DNA of 64,000 nt. It comes from Bacillus sp. ISL-34 (GTDB lineage: Bacteria; Bacillota; Bacilli; Bacillales; DSM-1321). Under the pieces are notes generated by a model. The model was not told the DNA's origin and ran no database searches. It saw only the letters and a list, made by a program, of their open reading frames with translations. Position 1 is the stretch's first letter. Each line of letters opens with the position of its first letter. The stretch is taken from positions 62,001 to 126,000 of the forward strand of contig NZ_JAGGQJ010000033.1 in the NCBI RefSeq assembly GCF_018613325.1, written 5' to 3'. The position numbers and the translations under genes were made by a program. Below are positions 18,118 through 28,259 of this stretch, piece by piece.

Positions 18118-18828
18118 ATGGAGCAGTCTAAAGAGCAAAAAGTTCATCATGTCTTTGAAAAGATCTACGGAAATTATGACAAGATGAATTCCCTCATCAG
18201 CTTTAAACAGCATCTTAAATGGCGGAAGGCTACAATGGCCATCATGAATGTCCCAAAAGGCGCCCATGCACTGGATGTATGCTGTGGAACAGCGGACTGG
18301 ACCATTGCCCTTGCTAACGAAGTAGGACCAGAAGGAAAGGTTGTTGGTCTGGATTTTAGTAAGAACATGCTGAAAATCGGTGAACAAAAGGTGAATGAAC
18401 TCAATCTAGATCAAGTGTCCCTAATGCATGGGAATGCAATGGAGCTTCCTTTTGAGGATAATAGCTTTGACTATGTCACGATCGGTTTCGGGCTGCGGAA
18501 TGTCCCCGATTACATGAAAGTGCTTAAAGAGTTAAACCGGGTAGCCAAGCCGGGTGGAATGGTCGTTTGCCTGGATACTTCACAGCCAACGATGCTTGGC
18601 TTTAAACAGGGCTATTATTTTTATTTCCGTTTCATCATGCCCATGTTCGGCAAATTATTCGCAAAAAGCTATAGCGAATACTCATGGCTGCAGGAATCGG
18701 CTCGGGATTTCCCTGGCATGAAAAAGCTTGAAAACATGTTCAAGCAGGCGGGAATGGAAAATGTCAGTTATAAGGCCCATTTCGGTGGGGTAGCAGCAAC
18801 ACATTTCGGGTACAAGCCTTCAAAATAA
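18118..18828 (+). CDS. menG: Demethylmenaquinone methyltransferase
   Basis: The SAM-dependent last step of menaquinone synthesis (UbiE/MenG family). The SAM-binding motif [11 protein letters not shown] lies at about residues 51-61, followed by GLDFSKNML, and GFGLRNVPD is the family signature. The 236-aa length is standard. Start ATG 18118 follows GAAGGGTGAACC. Sits between the two subunits of heptaprenyl diphosphate synthase, so all three products serve menaquinone. Confidence 0.96.
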   Translation: MEQSKEQKVHHVFEKIYGNYDKMNSLISFKQHLKWRKATMAIMNVPKGAHALDVCCGTADWTIALANEVGPEGKVVGLDFSKNMLKIGEQKVNELNLDQVSLMHGNAMELPFEDNSFDYVTIGFGLRNVPDYMKVLKELNRVAKPGGMVVCLDTSQPTMLGFKQGYYFYFRFIMPMFGKLFAKSYSEYSWLQESARDFPGMKKLENMFKQAGMENVSYKAHFGGVAATHFGYKPSK

Positions 18829-18862
18829 GCATAATAGCAATGGACAAAGCTGGGTGGAATGT

Positions 18863-19825
18863 ATGAAATTTAAAATGATGTATTCATTTTTGAATGCAGA
18901 TTTGCAATTAATAGAAAAAGAACTGGAAGCCGCAATTGAAGCGGATTCCACGGTTTTAAGGGAAGCTTCCCTGCATTTGCTGCAATCCGGTGGAAAACGG
19001 ATCCGTCCGGTATTCGTCCTATTGGGTGCGAAGTTTGGCAACTATGATATTCATGTCGTAAAGCATGTCGCAGCGACTTTGGAACTGATCCATACAGCTT
19101 CCCTTGTACATGATGATGTTGTGGATGATGCGGATTTACGCAGGGGATCTGCTACCATTAAGTCAAAATGGGATAATCGTGTCGCCATGTACACAGGCGA
19201 CTTCATTTTTGCTCGTGCACTGGAAATGATGGCGGTTATCGAGTCACCGCTAGCGCATCAAATTCTAGCTGATACTATGGTTGAATTATGTCTTGGGGAG
19301 ATTGAACAAATAAAGGATAAATACAATTTCGAACAGAATTGGCGGATATACTTTAGAAGGATCAAACGGAAAACGGCACTGCTCATTGCATCCAGCTGCC
19401 AGTTGGGAGCCATTTCAGCGGGTGTTGAAGAGAGTATTCACCAAAAGCTATTTAAATTCGGATATTATGTCGGTATGTCTTATCAAATCACCGATGATAT
19501 ATTGGATTTTACTGCTTCGGAAGAAGAGCTTGGGAAACCAGCCGGCAGTGATTTGATTCAAGGTAATATCACTTTACCCGCATTGATCGCCATGGAAGAT
19601 CCAAAGTTAAAAAAGCTTATCGAAACAGTTCGGGAAGATACGCCAAAAGACGAAATGTCCCATATAATTCATGCGATAAAAACTTCCGGTGCCATTGAAC
19701 AGGCAGCGAGGGTCAGTGATATGTATTTAGAAAAGGCTTTTACTGAGTTGAAAGGTCTTCCTGCCATTAAAGCTAGAAAAACTTTATCGGATATCGCGAA
19801 AAATATCGGAAAAAGAAAGTTTTGA
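18863..19825 (+). CDS. hepT: Heptaprenyl diphosphate synthase component II
   Basis: The catalytic subunit, a trans-prenyltransferase extending farnesyl diphosphate to C35 with HepS. Both aspartate-rich Mg2+ motifs are present: DDVVDDADLRRG (first, near residue 84) and DDILDF (near 213), together with GGKRIRP. ATG 18863 (MKFKMMYSF) is preferred because it matches the B. subtilis internal MKFKMAYSF and has GGTGG 5 bases upstream; a GTG at 18854 is possible. The C-terminus IGKRKF is identical to the family. Confidence 0.95.
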   Translation: MKFKMMYSFLNADLQLIEKELEAAIEADSTVLREASLHLLQSGGKRIRPVFVLLGAKFGNYDIHVVKHVAATLELIHTASLVHDDVVDDADLRRGSATIKSKWDNRVAMYTGDFIFARALEMMAVIESPLAHQILADTMVELCLGEIEQIKDKYNFEQNWRIYFRRIKRKTALLIASSCQLGAISAGVEESIHQKLFKFGYYVGMSYQITDDILDFTASEEELGKPAGSDLIQGNITLPALIAMEDPKLKKLIETVREDTPKDEMSHIIHAIKTSGAIEQAARVSDMYLEKAFTELKGLPAIKARKTLSDIAKNIGKRKF

Positions 19826-19873
19826 TAATGGGAGTTGCGAAACTCATCAAACAATGGTAATATTCTAAAAGTA

Positions 19874-19890
19874 TTGCCTTATATAGGCAA
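19874..19890. promoter_or_regulatory. Small dyad upstream of ndk
   Basis: TTGCCT-TATAT-AGGCAA, a perfect 6-bp inverted repeat about 30 bases before the ndk start. Could be an operator or part of the leader; no family is recognised. Confidence 0.3.
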
Positions 19891-19921
19891 ATAACAATGA
19901 TACATATTAGGAGTGACATTC

Positions 19922-20368
19922 ATGGAAAGAACATTTTTAATGGTTAAGCCTGACGGCGTTCAACGCAATTTAATCGGTGAAATCGTTTCCCGTTTTGAAA
20001 AGAAAGGCTTCCTTCTTGCAGGAGCAAAATTAATGGTCATTTCTCAAGAATTGGCTGAGCAGCATTATGGCGAGCACAAAGAACGTCCTTTCTTTGGCGA
20101 ATTAGTGGACTTCATTACTTCAGGTCCTGTCTTCGCAATGGTTTGGGAAGGTGAAAACGTAATCGCTACTGCACGTCAAATGATGGGTGCCACTAACCCT
20201 AAAGATGCAGCAGCAGCAACAATTCGTGGCGATTTTGCCGTAACTGTCGGCAAAAACATCATTCACGGATCTGATTCAGCTGAAAGCGCTGTACGTGAAA
20301 TCGGTTTATTCTTCAAAGAAGAAGAACTTGTTGAGTACTCTAAACTTGTTAACGAGTGGGTATATTAA
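19922..20368 (+). CDS. ndk: Nucleoside diphosphate kinase
   Basis: Transfers the gamma phosphate from ATP to other (deoxy)nucleoside diphosphates through a phosphohistidine. The catalytic histidine is His115 in NIIHGSDS. 148 aa, the family length. The ATG at 19922 has TTAGGAGTGAC as binding site; an in-frame GTG at 19913 lies inside that site and is not used. Placed between hepT and cheR as in B. subtilis. Confidence 0.97.
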   Translation: MERTFLMVKPDGVQRNLIGEIVSRFEKKGFLLAGAKLMVISQELAEQHYGEHKERPFFGELVDFITSGPVFAMVWEGENVIATARQMMGATNPKDAAAATIRGDFAVTVGKNIIHGSDSAESAVREIGLFFKEEELVEYSKLVNEWVY

Positions 20369-20386
20369 TTAATACGATTTCTTTAT

Positions 20387-20432
20387 AAAAAGCGGGTTCC
20401 ATCGTCATATGCGATGGAACCCGCTTTTTTTT
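20387..20432 (+). terminator. Terminator after ndk
   Basis: AAAAAGCGGGTTCCATCG pairs perfectly with CGATGGAACCCGCTTTTT around a 7-nt loop, with further T. Confidence 0.95.
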
Positions 20433-20513
20433 GAATTGGCTTTTTAGTTTCGAGCAGCAACGTAAGGAATTATTTTAGTTTAAAGAAAATATGGCACTCT
20501 CCGATATATATAA

Positions 20514-21332
<819 letters not shown>

Positions 21333-21342
21333 ATGCTTTAGA

Positions 21343-21383
21343 AAAAAGGGACTGATCCTGCATGTGTGCATTCAGTCCCTTTT
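21343..21383 (+). terminator. Terminator after cheR
   Basis: AAAAGGGACTGA pairs with TCAGTCCCTTTT across a 16-nt loop. Confidence 0.85.
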
Positions 21384-21558
21384 CGTTTGCCGTGTAATAG
21401 TAAATCAAGTAGAACTCTAAATTTGAAAGATTAAACTATATCGAAAATGTTTAAGTACTTGTAAAATAGAAAGAAAAGTGATTAAATTCAAACAATATGG
21501 TTTTTACGTTTTACATATACCCACATTTCATAAAATTGTGGTATATTGATACATATAC

Positions 21559-21568
21559 ACTTTAAAGT
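21559..21568. promoter_or_regulatory. Candidate operator ACTTTAAAGT upstream of aroC
   Basis: A perfect 10-bp palindrome (12-bp with the flanking C/G) followed by GCTAAAA, about 12 bases after a possible -10 (TATATT) and 19 bases before the aroC start. The same ACTTTAAAGTG-TAAAA arrangement occurs before hisC (24285-24294). Confidence 0.45.
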
Positions 21569-21587
21569 GCTAAAAGGGGGCTGGAAG

Positions 21588-22760
21588 ATGAGATATTTAA
21601 CAGCGGGAGAATCACATGGTCCGCAACTGACTACTATCATTGAAGGATTACCGGCAGGAATGCCGATTTCGAAAGAGGATATTAATCAAGAATTAGGACG
21701 CCGGCAAAAAGGGCATGGACGTGGAAGAAGGATGCAGATCGAGAAAGATCAGGCTTTTATTTCTTCGGGAATCAGACATGGCTACACACTCGGTTCACCG
21801 GTTGCTTTGGTGGTTGAGAACGATGACTGGAAGCATTGGACAAAGATTATGGGAAGCGAAGGGCTTTCAGAAGAGGAAGCTGAAGAAATTAAACGTAAAA
21901 TCACCCGGCCTCGTCCTGGTCATGCCGACTTGAACGGTGGAATTAAATATGGCCACCGCGATTTGAGAAATGTTCTGGAACGCTCTTCAGCCCGTGAAAC
22001 GACAGTAAGGGTGGCAGCAGGTGCTGTCGCTAAAAAGCTATTGTCTTTATTGGGGATAGAAGTGGCATCGCATGTTTTGGAAATTGGCGGAGTGAAGGCA
22101 GAACCGCCAAAATACGAAAGTATTCAGCAATTGCAACAAGTAACAGAAGAATCTTCCGTTAGATGTTTTGACAAAAACGTAGAGCAGCAGATGAAGGATG
22201 CAATCGATGAAGCTAAACAAAAAGGAGATTCCATTGGCGGCATCGTTGAAGTCATTGTAGAAGGAATGCCGGTGGGTGTAGGAAGTTATGTGCATTATGA
22301 CCGTAAGCTTGATGCAAAACTAGCCGCAGCAATAATGAGCATCAATGCATTTAAAGGGGTGGAAATAGGTCTTGGATTTGAAGCGGCCCATCTATTTGGC
22401 AGTGATGTCCATGATGAAATCGCATGGGACGAAGAACAGGGCTATTACCGGAAAACCAATCGCCTTGGCGGTTTTGAAGGCGGTATGACAACTGGAATGC
22501 CGATAGTTGTACGCGGTGTGATGAAACCGATCCCCACTTTATATAAACCTTTGAAAAGCGTTGATATTGACACGAAGGAAGTGTTTGAAGCAAGTGTCGA
22601 ACGTTCCGATAGTTGTGCGGTTCCTGCAGCAGCAGTAGTTGCTGAGGCAGTAGTGGCATGGGAACTGGCGGCCGCCATCGTTGATCAATTCCCTTCAGAT
22701 CGTTATGAGCAATTAGCGGAATACATAAGATCATATCGGGAAGAAGTAAAGGGGTTTTAA
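21588..22760 (+). CDS. aroC: Chorismate synthase
   Basis: Converts 5-enolpyruvylshikimate 3-phosphate to chorismate with reduced FMN as cofactor. Signatures: GESHGP.L (residues 7-14), the [14 protein letters not shown] segment, and [15 protein letters not shown]. 390 aa. The ATG 21588 has AAAGGGGGC upstream; the frame extends back 14 codons without a site. First gene of an aroC-aroB-aroH unit; called aroF in B. subtilis. Confidence 0.97.
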   Translation: MRYLTAGESHGPQLTTIIEGLPAGMPISKEDINQELGRRQKGHGRGRRMQIEKDQAFISSGIRHGYTLGSPVALVVENDDWKHWTKIMGSEGLSEEEAEEIKRKITRPRPGHADLNGGIKYGHRDLRNVLERSSARETTVRVAAGAVAKKLLSLLGIEVASHVLEIGGVKAEPPKYESIQQLQQVTEESSVRCFDKNVEQQMKDAIDEAKQKGDSIGGIVEVIVEGMPVGVGSYVHYDRKLDAKLAAAIMSINAFKGVEIGLGFEAAHLFGSDVHDEIAWDEEQGYYRKTNRLGGFEGGMTTGMPIVVRGVMKPIPTLYKPLKSVDIDTKEVFEASVERSDSCAVPAAAVVAEAVVAWELAAAIVDQFPSDRYEQLAEYIRSYREEVKGF

Positions 22761-22763
22761 ATC

Positions 22764-23843
22764 ATGGAATCCATCCAAATAAAAACGGCTTCCAAGCAAT
22801 ATCCGGTTTTAATTGGCAAGAAGGCAATAAATGAATTGCCCGAATTAATAACACATGAATTAAATCATCTAAACAAGATTCTGATCATAACTGATGAGAA
22901 AGTGGCGGCACTTCATTTGCAGACTGTGAAAAACGCCCTGATCAAGACGGGGAAACCGGTCCTGCATCATGTAGTGCCAGAAGGGGAGCATGCTAAAACA
23001 TTCGATGTGTTTTATGAATGCCAAAGCTTCTGCTTATCTCAACAGATTAATCGCAAGTCATTGATTATCGCCCTTGGGGGTGGTGCAGTCGGTGATTTGG
23101 CTGGATTCGTTGCGGCTACTTTTATGAGAGGGATTCCATTTATACAGGTTCCGACGACTTTACTCGCCCACGATAGTGCAGTGGGCGGCAAGGTTGCCAT
23201 CAATCACCCGCTAGGGAAAAATATGATTGGGGCCTTTCATCAGCCTGAAGCGGTCATTTATGATCTTGAATTTTTAAAAACTCTGCCTCTTAAAGAATTA
23301 AGGTCAGGTTTTGCAGAAGTCATTAAGCATTCATTGATAGCCGATAATGAGTTTTATCTATGGTTAAAGTCGAATATTGTTGATTTGAATGATATAACGG
23401 ATGAGCAATTCCTGACAATGATTACAAAAGGGATTGGCATTAAAGCTAAAATTGTCGAAGAGGATGAGAAGGAAAACGGCATTCGTGCCTTTTTGAATTT
23501 TGGTCATACGCTCGGACATGCAGTGGAAGGTTCAATGGGATACGGAAACTTTACGCATGGGGAATCCATTTTAATCGGGATGGTATATGCTCTTAAATTA
23601 AGCAGAAAGAAAGTGGATCTCGATTTTAAACTGGATGAGTTCATTAACTGGGTATCTTCTTTAGGTTATCAAATAACCATTCCAACACGACTTGAACATG
23701 CAATGCTGCTTGAATTAATGAAAACAGACAAAAAATCGGTCAATGATTCAGCTACCTTTGTCCTGCTAAACGAGGTGGGGTCACCGCTATTAATGGATAT
23801 AGCCGACTCTGAGCTGATAGAGGAATTGACGGATATGATATAG
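22764..23843 (+). CDS. aroB: 3-Dehydroquinate synthase
   Basis: NAD+- and metal-dependent cyclisation of DAHP to 3-dehydroquinate, the second step of the shikimate pathway. The GGGAVGDLAGFVA glycine-rich motif (about residues 96-108), the PTTLLAHDSAVGGK motif and the metal ligands in FGHTLGHAVE and HGE are intact. 359 aa. Begins 3 bases after aroC stops. Confidence 0.97.
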   Translation: MESIQIKTASKQYPVLIGKKAINELPELITHELNHLNKILIITDEKVAALHLQTVKNALIKTGKPVLHHVVPEGEHAKTFDVFYECQSFCLSQQINRKSLIIALGGGAVGDLAGFVAATFMRGIPFIQVPTTLLAHDSAVGGKVAINHPLGKNMIGAFHQPEAVIYDLEFLKTLPLKELRSGFAEVIKHSLIADNEFYLWLKSNIVDLNDITDEQFLTMITKGIGIKAKIVEEDEKENGIRAFLNFGHTLGHAVEGSMGYGNFTHGESILIGMVYALKLSRKKVDLDFKLDEFINWVSSLGYQITIPTRLEHAMLLELMKTDKKSVNDSATFVLLNEVGSPLLMDIADSELIEELTDMI

Positions 23844-23868
23844 AGTTCAGGAGAAGGGGGGACTATGT

Positions 23869-24237
23869 GTGATTAGAGGGATAAGGGGTGCCACTACTGT
23901 AGAAAAAGACACGGAAATGGAAGTGATTTCCGCTGCCGAAAAGTTGATGGCAGAGATCATTCAGGTCAACGAGATTGATCCCGAAATGGTCGCTTCTGTG
24001 TTTTTTTCTGCTACGGAAGAGATTCGTTCTGTATTCCCTGCCAAAGCTTTAAGAAAATTCGAAGGCTGGACTTATGTACCGGTTACATGCATGAAAGAAA
24101 TACCGGTGAGCAATTCCTTGCCATTTTGCATTCGGGTCATGATTCACGTAAATACGACAAAATCTCAAAAAGAGATACAGCATGTATATCAGGCAGGGGC
24201 CACGGTATTACGGCCAGATTTGACAAAGCAGATATAA
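23869..24237 (+). CDS. aroH: Chorismate mutase, AroH class (monofunctional)
   Basis: Rearranges chorismate to prephenate, leading to phenylalanine and tyrosine. The sequence IRGIRGATTVEKDTE with Arg7 and the later CIRVM (catalytic Arg90 region) match the trimeric B. subtilis enzyme. 122 aa. It starts with GTG at 23869 after GAAGGGGGGAC. In B. subtilis trpE follows; here only 72 bases separate it from the hisC start. Confidence 0.96.
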   Translation: MIRGIRGATTVEKDTEMEVISAAEKLMAEIIQVNEIDPEMVASVFFSATEEIRSVFPAKALRKFEGWTYVPVTCMKEIPVSNSLPFCIRVMIHVNTTKSQKEIQHVYQAGATVLRPDLTKQI

Positions 24238-24284
24238 GATGATTTTAAATCTATGAATATGATATACTATTCTTGCACTTTCTT

Positions 24285-24294
24285 ACTTTAAAGT
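24285..24294. promoter_or_regulatory. Candidate operator ACTTTAAAGT upstream of hisC
   Basis: Palindrome ACTTTAAAGT followed by GATAAAA, 17 bases after a possible -10 TATACT (24263-24268) and 25 bases before the hisC ATG. Second copy of the motif seen before aroC. Confidence 0.45.
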
Positions 24295-24318
24295 GATAAA
24301 AATATAGAGGTGATTGAC

Positions 24319-25431
24319 ATGAAATGGAATGAAGCGGTCCTTTCCTTGAAGTCTTATCAACCGGGAAAATCCACTGATGAAGTGAAAAAATTATACGGGT
24401 TGGAAAAAATCACGAAATTAGCTTCAAATGAAAATCCTTTCGGCTGTTCGGAAAAGGTCAAGGAGTCCGTCAGGAATTCAACCCATTCGTTTGCCATCTA
24501 TCCAGATGGATATGCCACGATGCTAAGGGAAGCTGTTGCAAAACATACAGGTGTGAAAGAAACTCAGCTTATTTTTGGAAATGGATCTGATGAGAACATT
24601 CAAATCATCTCCAGAAGCCTATTGGGGGCTGGAAAGAATACGGTCATGGCAACAGGCACTTTTTCACAGTATCGCCATAATGCCACGCTGGAAGGTGCGG
24701 AAATCAGGGAAGTTCCTCATATTGATGGTGCTCATGATCTAGAAGGAATGCTTAAAGTTATTGATGAAAAAACAGCAGTTGTCTGGCTTTGTACACCAAA
24801 TAATCCAACAGGTAAATACATTTCGGAACCGGACCTATTATCGTTCATCGAAAAAGTGCCGGAAGATGTTCTTATCGTTTTGGATGAAGCTTATTGTGAA
24901 TATGCAACGGCTGAGGATTACCCGAGAACGAATCAATGGATCAATAAATATAAAAATTTGATCATACTCCGGACATTCTCAAAAATTTATGGACTTGCCA
25001 GTTTTAGGGTAGGGTACGGTTTGGCGGATGAGAATATCATCCAGAAACTAGATCCAGCCCGGGAACCATTCAATGTCAACACATTCGCACAGAATATTGC
25101 TATCGTCGCTTTGGAAGATCAAGCCTTCATTGAAAAATGCAAGGAAGAAAATCAAAAAGGGCTCAAGCGGTACTATGAATTTTGCGATAAGGAAAATTTG
25201 GCTTATTACCCGTCACAAGGTAATTTCATCTTTATCCATTTTAAACAGGATGCCGATGTGGTATTTCAATATTTGCTTGAGCGCGGATACATCGCAAGGT
25301 CGGGGAAATCTTTCGGTTTTCCTAACAGCTTGAGGGTCACGATTGGTTCTACGGAAGAAAATGAAGGAATGATTAACGCTATTAAAACTTTTTTGAATGA
25401 AGTTGAGGCACCTTCTGATTCGCTGCTTTAA
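24319..25431 (+). CDS. hisC: Histidinol-phosphate / aromatic aminotransferase
   Basis: A PLP enzyme that, in bacilli, serves both histidine synthesis and the last step of tyrosine and phenylalanine synthesis, which explains its place among aro genes. Motifs: LASNENPFGCS near the start, NNPTG, DEAYCEY, and TFSKIYGLASFRVGYG with the PLP lysine. 370 aa from ATG 24319, which has AGAGGTGAT upstream; a GTG at 24310 overlaps that site. Family I aminotransferase. Confidence 0.95.
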   Translation: MKWNEAVLSLKSYQPGKSTDEVKKLYGLEKITKLASNENPFGCSEKVKESVRNSTHSFAIYPDGYATMLREAVAKHTGVKETQLIFGNGSDENIQIISRSLLGAGKNTVMATGTFSQYRHNATLEGAEIREVPHIDGAHDLEGMLKVIDEKTAVVWLCTPNNPTGKYISEPDLLSFIEKVPEDVLIVLDEAYCEYATAEDYPRTNQWINKYKNLIILRTFSKIYGLASFRVGYGLADENIIQKLDPAREPFNVNTFAQNIAIVALEDQAFIEKCKEENQKGLKRYYEFCDKENLAYYPSQGNFIFIHFKQDADVVFQYLLERGYIARSGKSFGFPNSLRVTIGSTEENEGMINAIKTFLNEVEAPSDSLL

Positions 25432-25478
25432 CGTTTCATCAAACCTAGAGGAGCATAAAAGATGCGGGGGAGAGAAGA

Positions 25479-26582
25479 GTGAAGGGTAAGGTTTTTGTAA
25501 TAGGTCTAGGTCTAATTGGCGGATCATTGGCCATGGCTGTTCGCCATGCACATCCTGAAGCCGTGATTGTTGGTACGGACCTAAGTGAAAAGAATATTCA
25601 ACTATCGATGCTATTGGGGATCATTGATGATTCTGTATCATCATTGGAAGCGGGAGCATGTGATGCTGATTTGATTCTACTTGCTGTGCCTGTCAATGAA
25701 ACCGTAAAGATTTTAGCTCAATTGGCTGAGATGGATTTAAAGAGAGATGTCCTCATATCGGATGCAGGAAGCACGAAGGATACAGTCGTTAAGGCAGCAA
25801 AACCATTGATAGATAAAGGGGTGGCCTTCATCGGGGGGCACCCTATGGCTGGTTCCCATAAAAGCGGTGCTGCGGCAGCCAAATTGCATTTATTCGAACA
25901 TGCATTTTATTTGCTTACTCCTGGAGATTCCATCGAAGAAGTAAAAGTAGAGCAGCTGAAAGGGTGGCTGCAAGGGACAAGAGCGAACTTTCTGGTTGTG
26001 AGTCCTGCCACACATGATAAGCTGACTGGGGTCATTAGTCATTTCCCGCATATTGTCGCATCGGGGCTCGTTAAGCAGGCAGAAAATTACAGTAAGGAAA
26101 ATAAGTTGATTTCAAGGCTTGCAGCAGGTGGATTTCGAGATATTACAAGAATTGCTTCAAGCAGTCCGGAAATGTGGCGTGACATTTTGTTACATAACCG
26201 GGATGTGTTACTTGAATTAATGAATGATTGGCTGAATGAAATGGAGCATATAAAAGGCCTGGTTGCGAATGAAGATAGTGAAGAAATCCTTCGATTCTTT
26301 ACCGATGCCAAGATTTTCAGGGATGATTTGCCAACACATGCGAAAGGCGCCATACCAGCGTTTTATGATTTATATATCGATATACCGGATTATGCCGGAA
26401 TAATTTCTGAGATTACCGGATATTTGGCACAAGAAGGTATCAGCATTACAAACATAAGGATCATTGAAACCAGGGAAGAGATATACGGTGTGCTGGTCAT
26501 AAGCTTCCAAACGGATGTTGATCGCATAAAAGCTGCAGAGTGTATTTCAAGACATACAGATTATGAAACGATCCTGGCATAA
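25479..26582 (+). CDS. tyrA: Prephenate dehydrogenase with C-terminal ACT domain
   Basis: Oxidative decarboxylation of prephenate to 4-hydroxyphenylpyruvate for tyrosine. The Rossmann motif GLGLIGGS is at residues 9-16; the catalytic-domain [12 protein letters not shown] motif follows near residue 120. A C-terminal ACT domain (about residues 297-367) probably binds tyrosine for feedback control. 367 aa. The start is GTG at 25479; an ATG at 25462 is closed by a stop. Lies between hisC and aroA. Confidence 0.96.
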   Translation: MKGKVFVIGLGLIGGSLAMAVRHAHPEAVIVGTDLSEKNIQLSMLLGIIDDSVSSLEAGACDADLILLAVPVNETVKILAQLAEMDLKRDVLISDAGSTKDTVVKAAKPLIDKGVAFIGGHPMAGSHKSGAAAAKLHLFEHAFYLLTPGDSIEEVKVEQLKGWLQGTRANFLVVSPATHDKLTGVISHFPHIVASGLVKQAENYSKENKLISRLAAGGFRDITRIASSSPEMWRDILLHNRDVLLELMNDWLNEMEHIKGLVANEDSEEILRFFTDAKIFRDDLPTHAKGAIPAFYDLYIDIPDYAGIISEITGYLAQEGISITNIRIIETREEIYGVLVISFQTDVDRIKAAECISRHTDYETILA

Positions 26583-26605
26583 CATTTATAGGGAAGGATG
26601 GTTTT

Positions 26606-27892
26606 ATGAATACAAAAAAATTACAAACGAACATCCAATCATTACGTGGTTCGATTGCCATACCTGGAGATAAGTCGATCTCCCATCGTTCGATAATGTT
26701 CGGAGCCCTTGCCGAGGGGGAAACGACAGTCACTAATTTTCTTCCAGGAGCCGATTGTTTAAGTACGATTTCCTGTTTTAAGCAGCTTGGAGTCCATATT
26801 GAACAAGATGGCCAGCACGTCAAAATTGAAGGCAAAGGATTTACTGGATTAAAGGAACCGGAATCAGTACTGGATGTCGGAAATTCTGGTACCACGATCA
26901 GGTTAATGATGGGCATTTTGGCAGGACAGGAATTTTCGGCCGTTTTGGCAGGTGACGAATCGATAGCCAAACGTCCAATGACCCGGGTAGTCAACCCGCT
27001 TCGTCAAATGGGAGCGGTCATTGATGGCCGAAAAGGAGCCGAATACACCCCACTTTTCATAAGAGGCGGCAAATTACAAGGGTTTCGCTATGAATTGCCA
27101 GTGGCAAGTGCGCAGGTAAAATCAGCGATAATCTTGGCCGGTTTACAGGCAGAAGGTGAAACGATCATTATCGAACCGGAAGAGACCCGCGATCATACAG
27201 AACGGATGATCCAAGAGTTTGGCGGAAAAATCGAAAAAGACGGTCAAACGATTAAAGTAAGCGGAAACCAAGTCTTCAAAGGAACCACCATCCATGTGCC
27301 GGGTGATATTTCTTCAGCGGCTTTCTTCATGGTGGCTGCAGCGATTACGGAAAATAGTGAAGTGGTTTTAAAGAATGTGGGCCTTAATTCGACAAGGACC
27401 GGAATCATCGAAGTCATGAAATCGATGGGGGCGGATATTACGATAGAGAAGAAGACGACCGAGGGTGAACCTGCAGGGGATATCACTGTCAGAAGCTCCC
27501 GACTAAAGGGAACGACCATCAGCGGTGATCTAATTCCCCGTCTCATCGATGAAATACCGGTCATTGCACTTCTGGCAACACAGGCTGAAGGGATAACGAC
27601 AATCAAGGATGCAGCAGAACTTAAAGTGAAAGAGACGAATCGAATTGATACTGTTGCAAATGAGCTTTCCGTCCTGGGGGCAGATATAACCCCGACAGCA
27701 GACGGATTGATCATCAAAGGGCGTAAAGCCCTGAATGGTGGTAAGGTTACAAGCCATGGAGATCATCGTATCGGGATGATGCTTGCTGTAGCGGCTTTGA
27801 TAACGGATGGGGAAGTGGAACTTGCCGACCCTGATGCCATAGATGTATCATATCCACAATTTTTTGGGCATATGACGCAATTGATAAAGTGA
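26606..27892 (+). CDS. aroA: 3-Phosphoshikimate 1-carboxyvinyltransferase (EPSP synthase)
   Basis: Adds enolpyruvyl from PEP to shikimate 3-phosphate. Motifs: [18 protein letters not shown] near residue 21, [14 protein letters not shown] near 92, and [10 protein letters not shown] near the C-terminus. The GNSGTT segment, without the GNAGTA form, and length of 428 aa fit the Firmicute enzymes (called aroE in B. subtilis). ATG 26606 follows AGGGAAGGATGG. Last gene of the aromatic block. Confidence 0.97.
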   Translation: MNTKKLQTNIQSLRGSIAIPGDKSISHRSIMFGALAEGETTVTNFLPGADCLSTISCFKQLGVHIEQDGQHVKIEGKGFTGLKEPESVLDVGNSGTTIRLMMGILAGQEFSAVLAGDESIAKRPMTRVVNPLRQMGAVIDGRKGAEYTPLFIRGGKLQGFRYELPVASAQVKSAIILAGLQAEGETIIIEPEETRDHTERMIQEFGGKIEKDGQTIKVSGNQVFKGTTIHVPGDISSAAFFMVAAAITENSEVVLKNVGLNSTRTGIIEVMKSMGADITIEKKTTEGEPAGDITVRSSRLKGTTISGDLIPRLIDEIPVIALLATQAEGITTIKDAAELKVKETNRIDTVANELSVLGADITPTADGLIIKGRKALNGGKVTSHGDHRIGMMLAVAALITDGEVELADPDAIDVSYPQFFGHMTQLIK

Positions 27893-27896
27893 ATAT

Positions 27897-27938
27897 AAAA
27901 AAAGTTTACATACCTTATTTGGTCTGTAAACTTTTTTT
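27897..27938 (+). terminator. Terminator after aroA
   Basis: AAAAAAAGTTTACA (27897-27910) pairs with TGTAAACTTTTTTT (27925-27938). Confidence 0.95.
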
Positions 27939-27954
27939 AAATGCTTAAAAGTGT

Positions 27955-27968
27955 TGAAAGCGCTAACA
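27955..27968. promoter_or_regulatory. Perfect match to a catabolite-responsive element (cre)
   Basis: TGAAAGCGCTAACA fits the CcpA consensus TGWAANCGNTNWCA at every position. It lies in the 367-bp space between aroA and ypiA, some 290 bases upstream of ypiA. The rest of this space holds a dyad TATGGTAAAC/GTTTACTATG (about 28121-28150) and no gene. Confidence 0.55.
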
Positions 27969-28259
27969 TTCGGGCTTATTGTATCTGTAGTGAACATGAA
28001 AATAATGAAAAAGGGGTTCATGATCAAAAAGGAGATTTACCGTAGCGTGGAGAATTAACTAGTAACCTTTTTTTAATGGGAATGGGAGGGGACTTCATCA
28101 ATGGAATACAGGGCTACAGTATGGTAAACTAATGAATACTGTTTACTATGCATCTCGCGATTATATGGTATTTTGTCTTAATGGCAGAATATGTTACATT
28201 ATGGCGTGAGTGTGTATGACTAGGGACCAAGTCTATCATGCAAAAGGAAGGATTCAACA

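Noticed and set aside
26497-26994. 165-codon minus-strand frame across tyrA/aroA
   Set aside because: Antisense to two certain genes; no start signal.
27244-27717. 157-codon minus-strand frame inside aroA
   Set aside because: Antisense shadow of EPSP synthase, no supporting signal.
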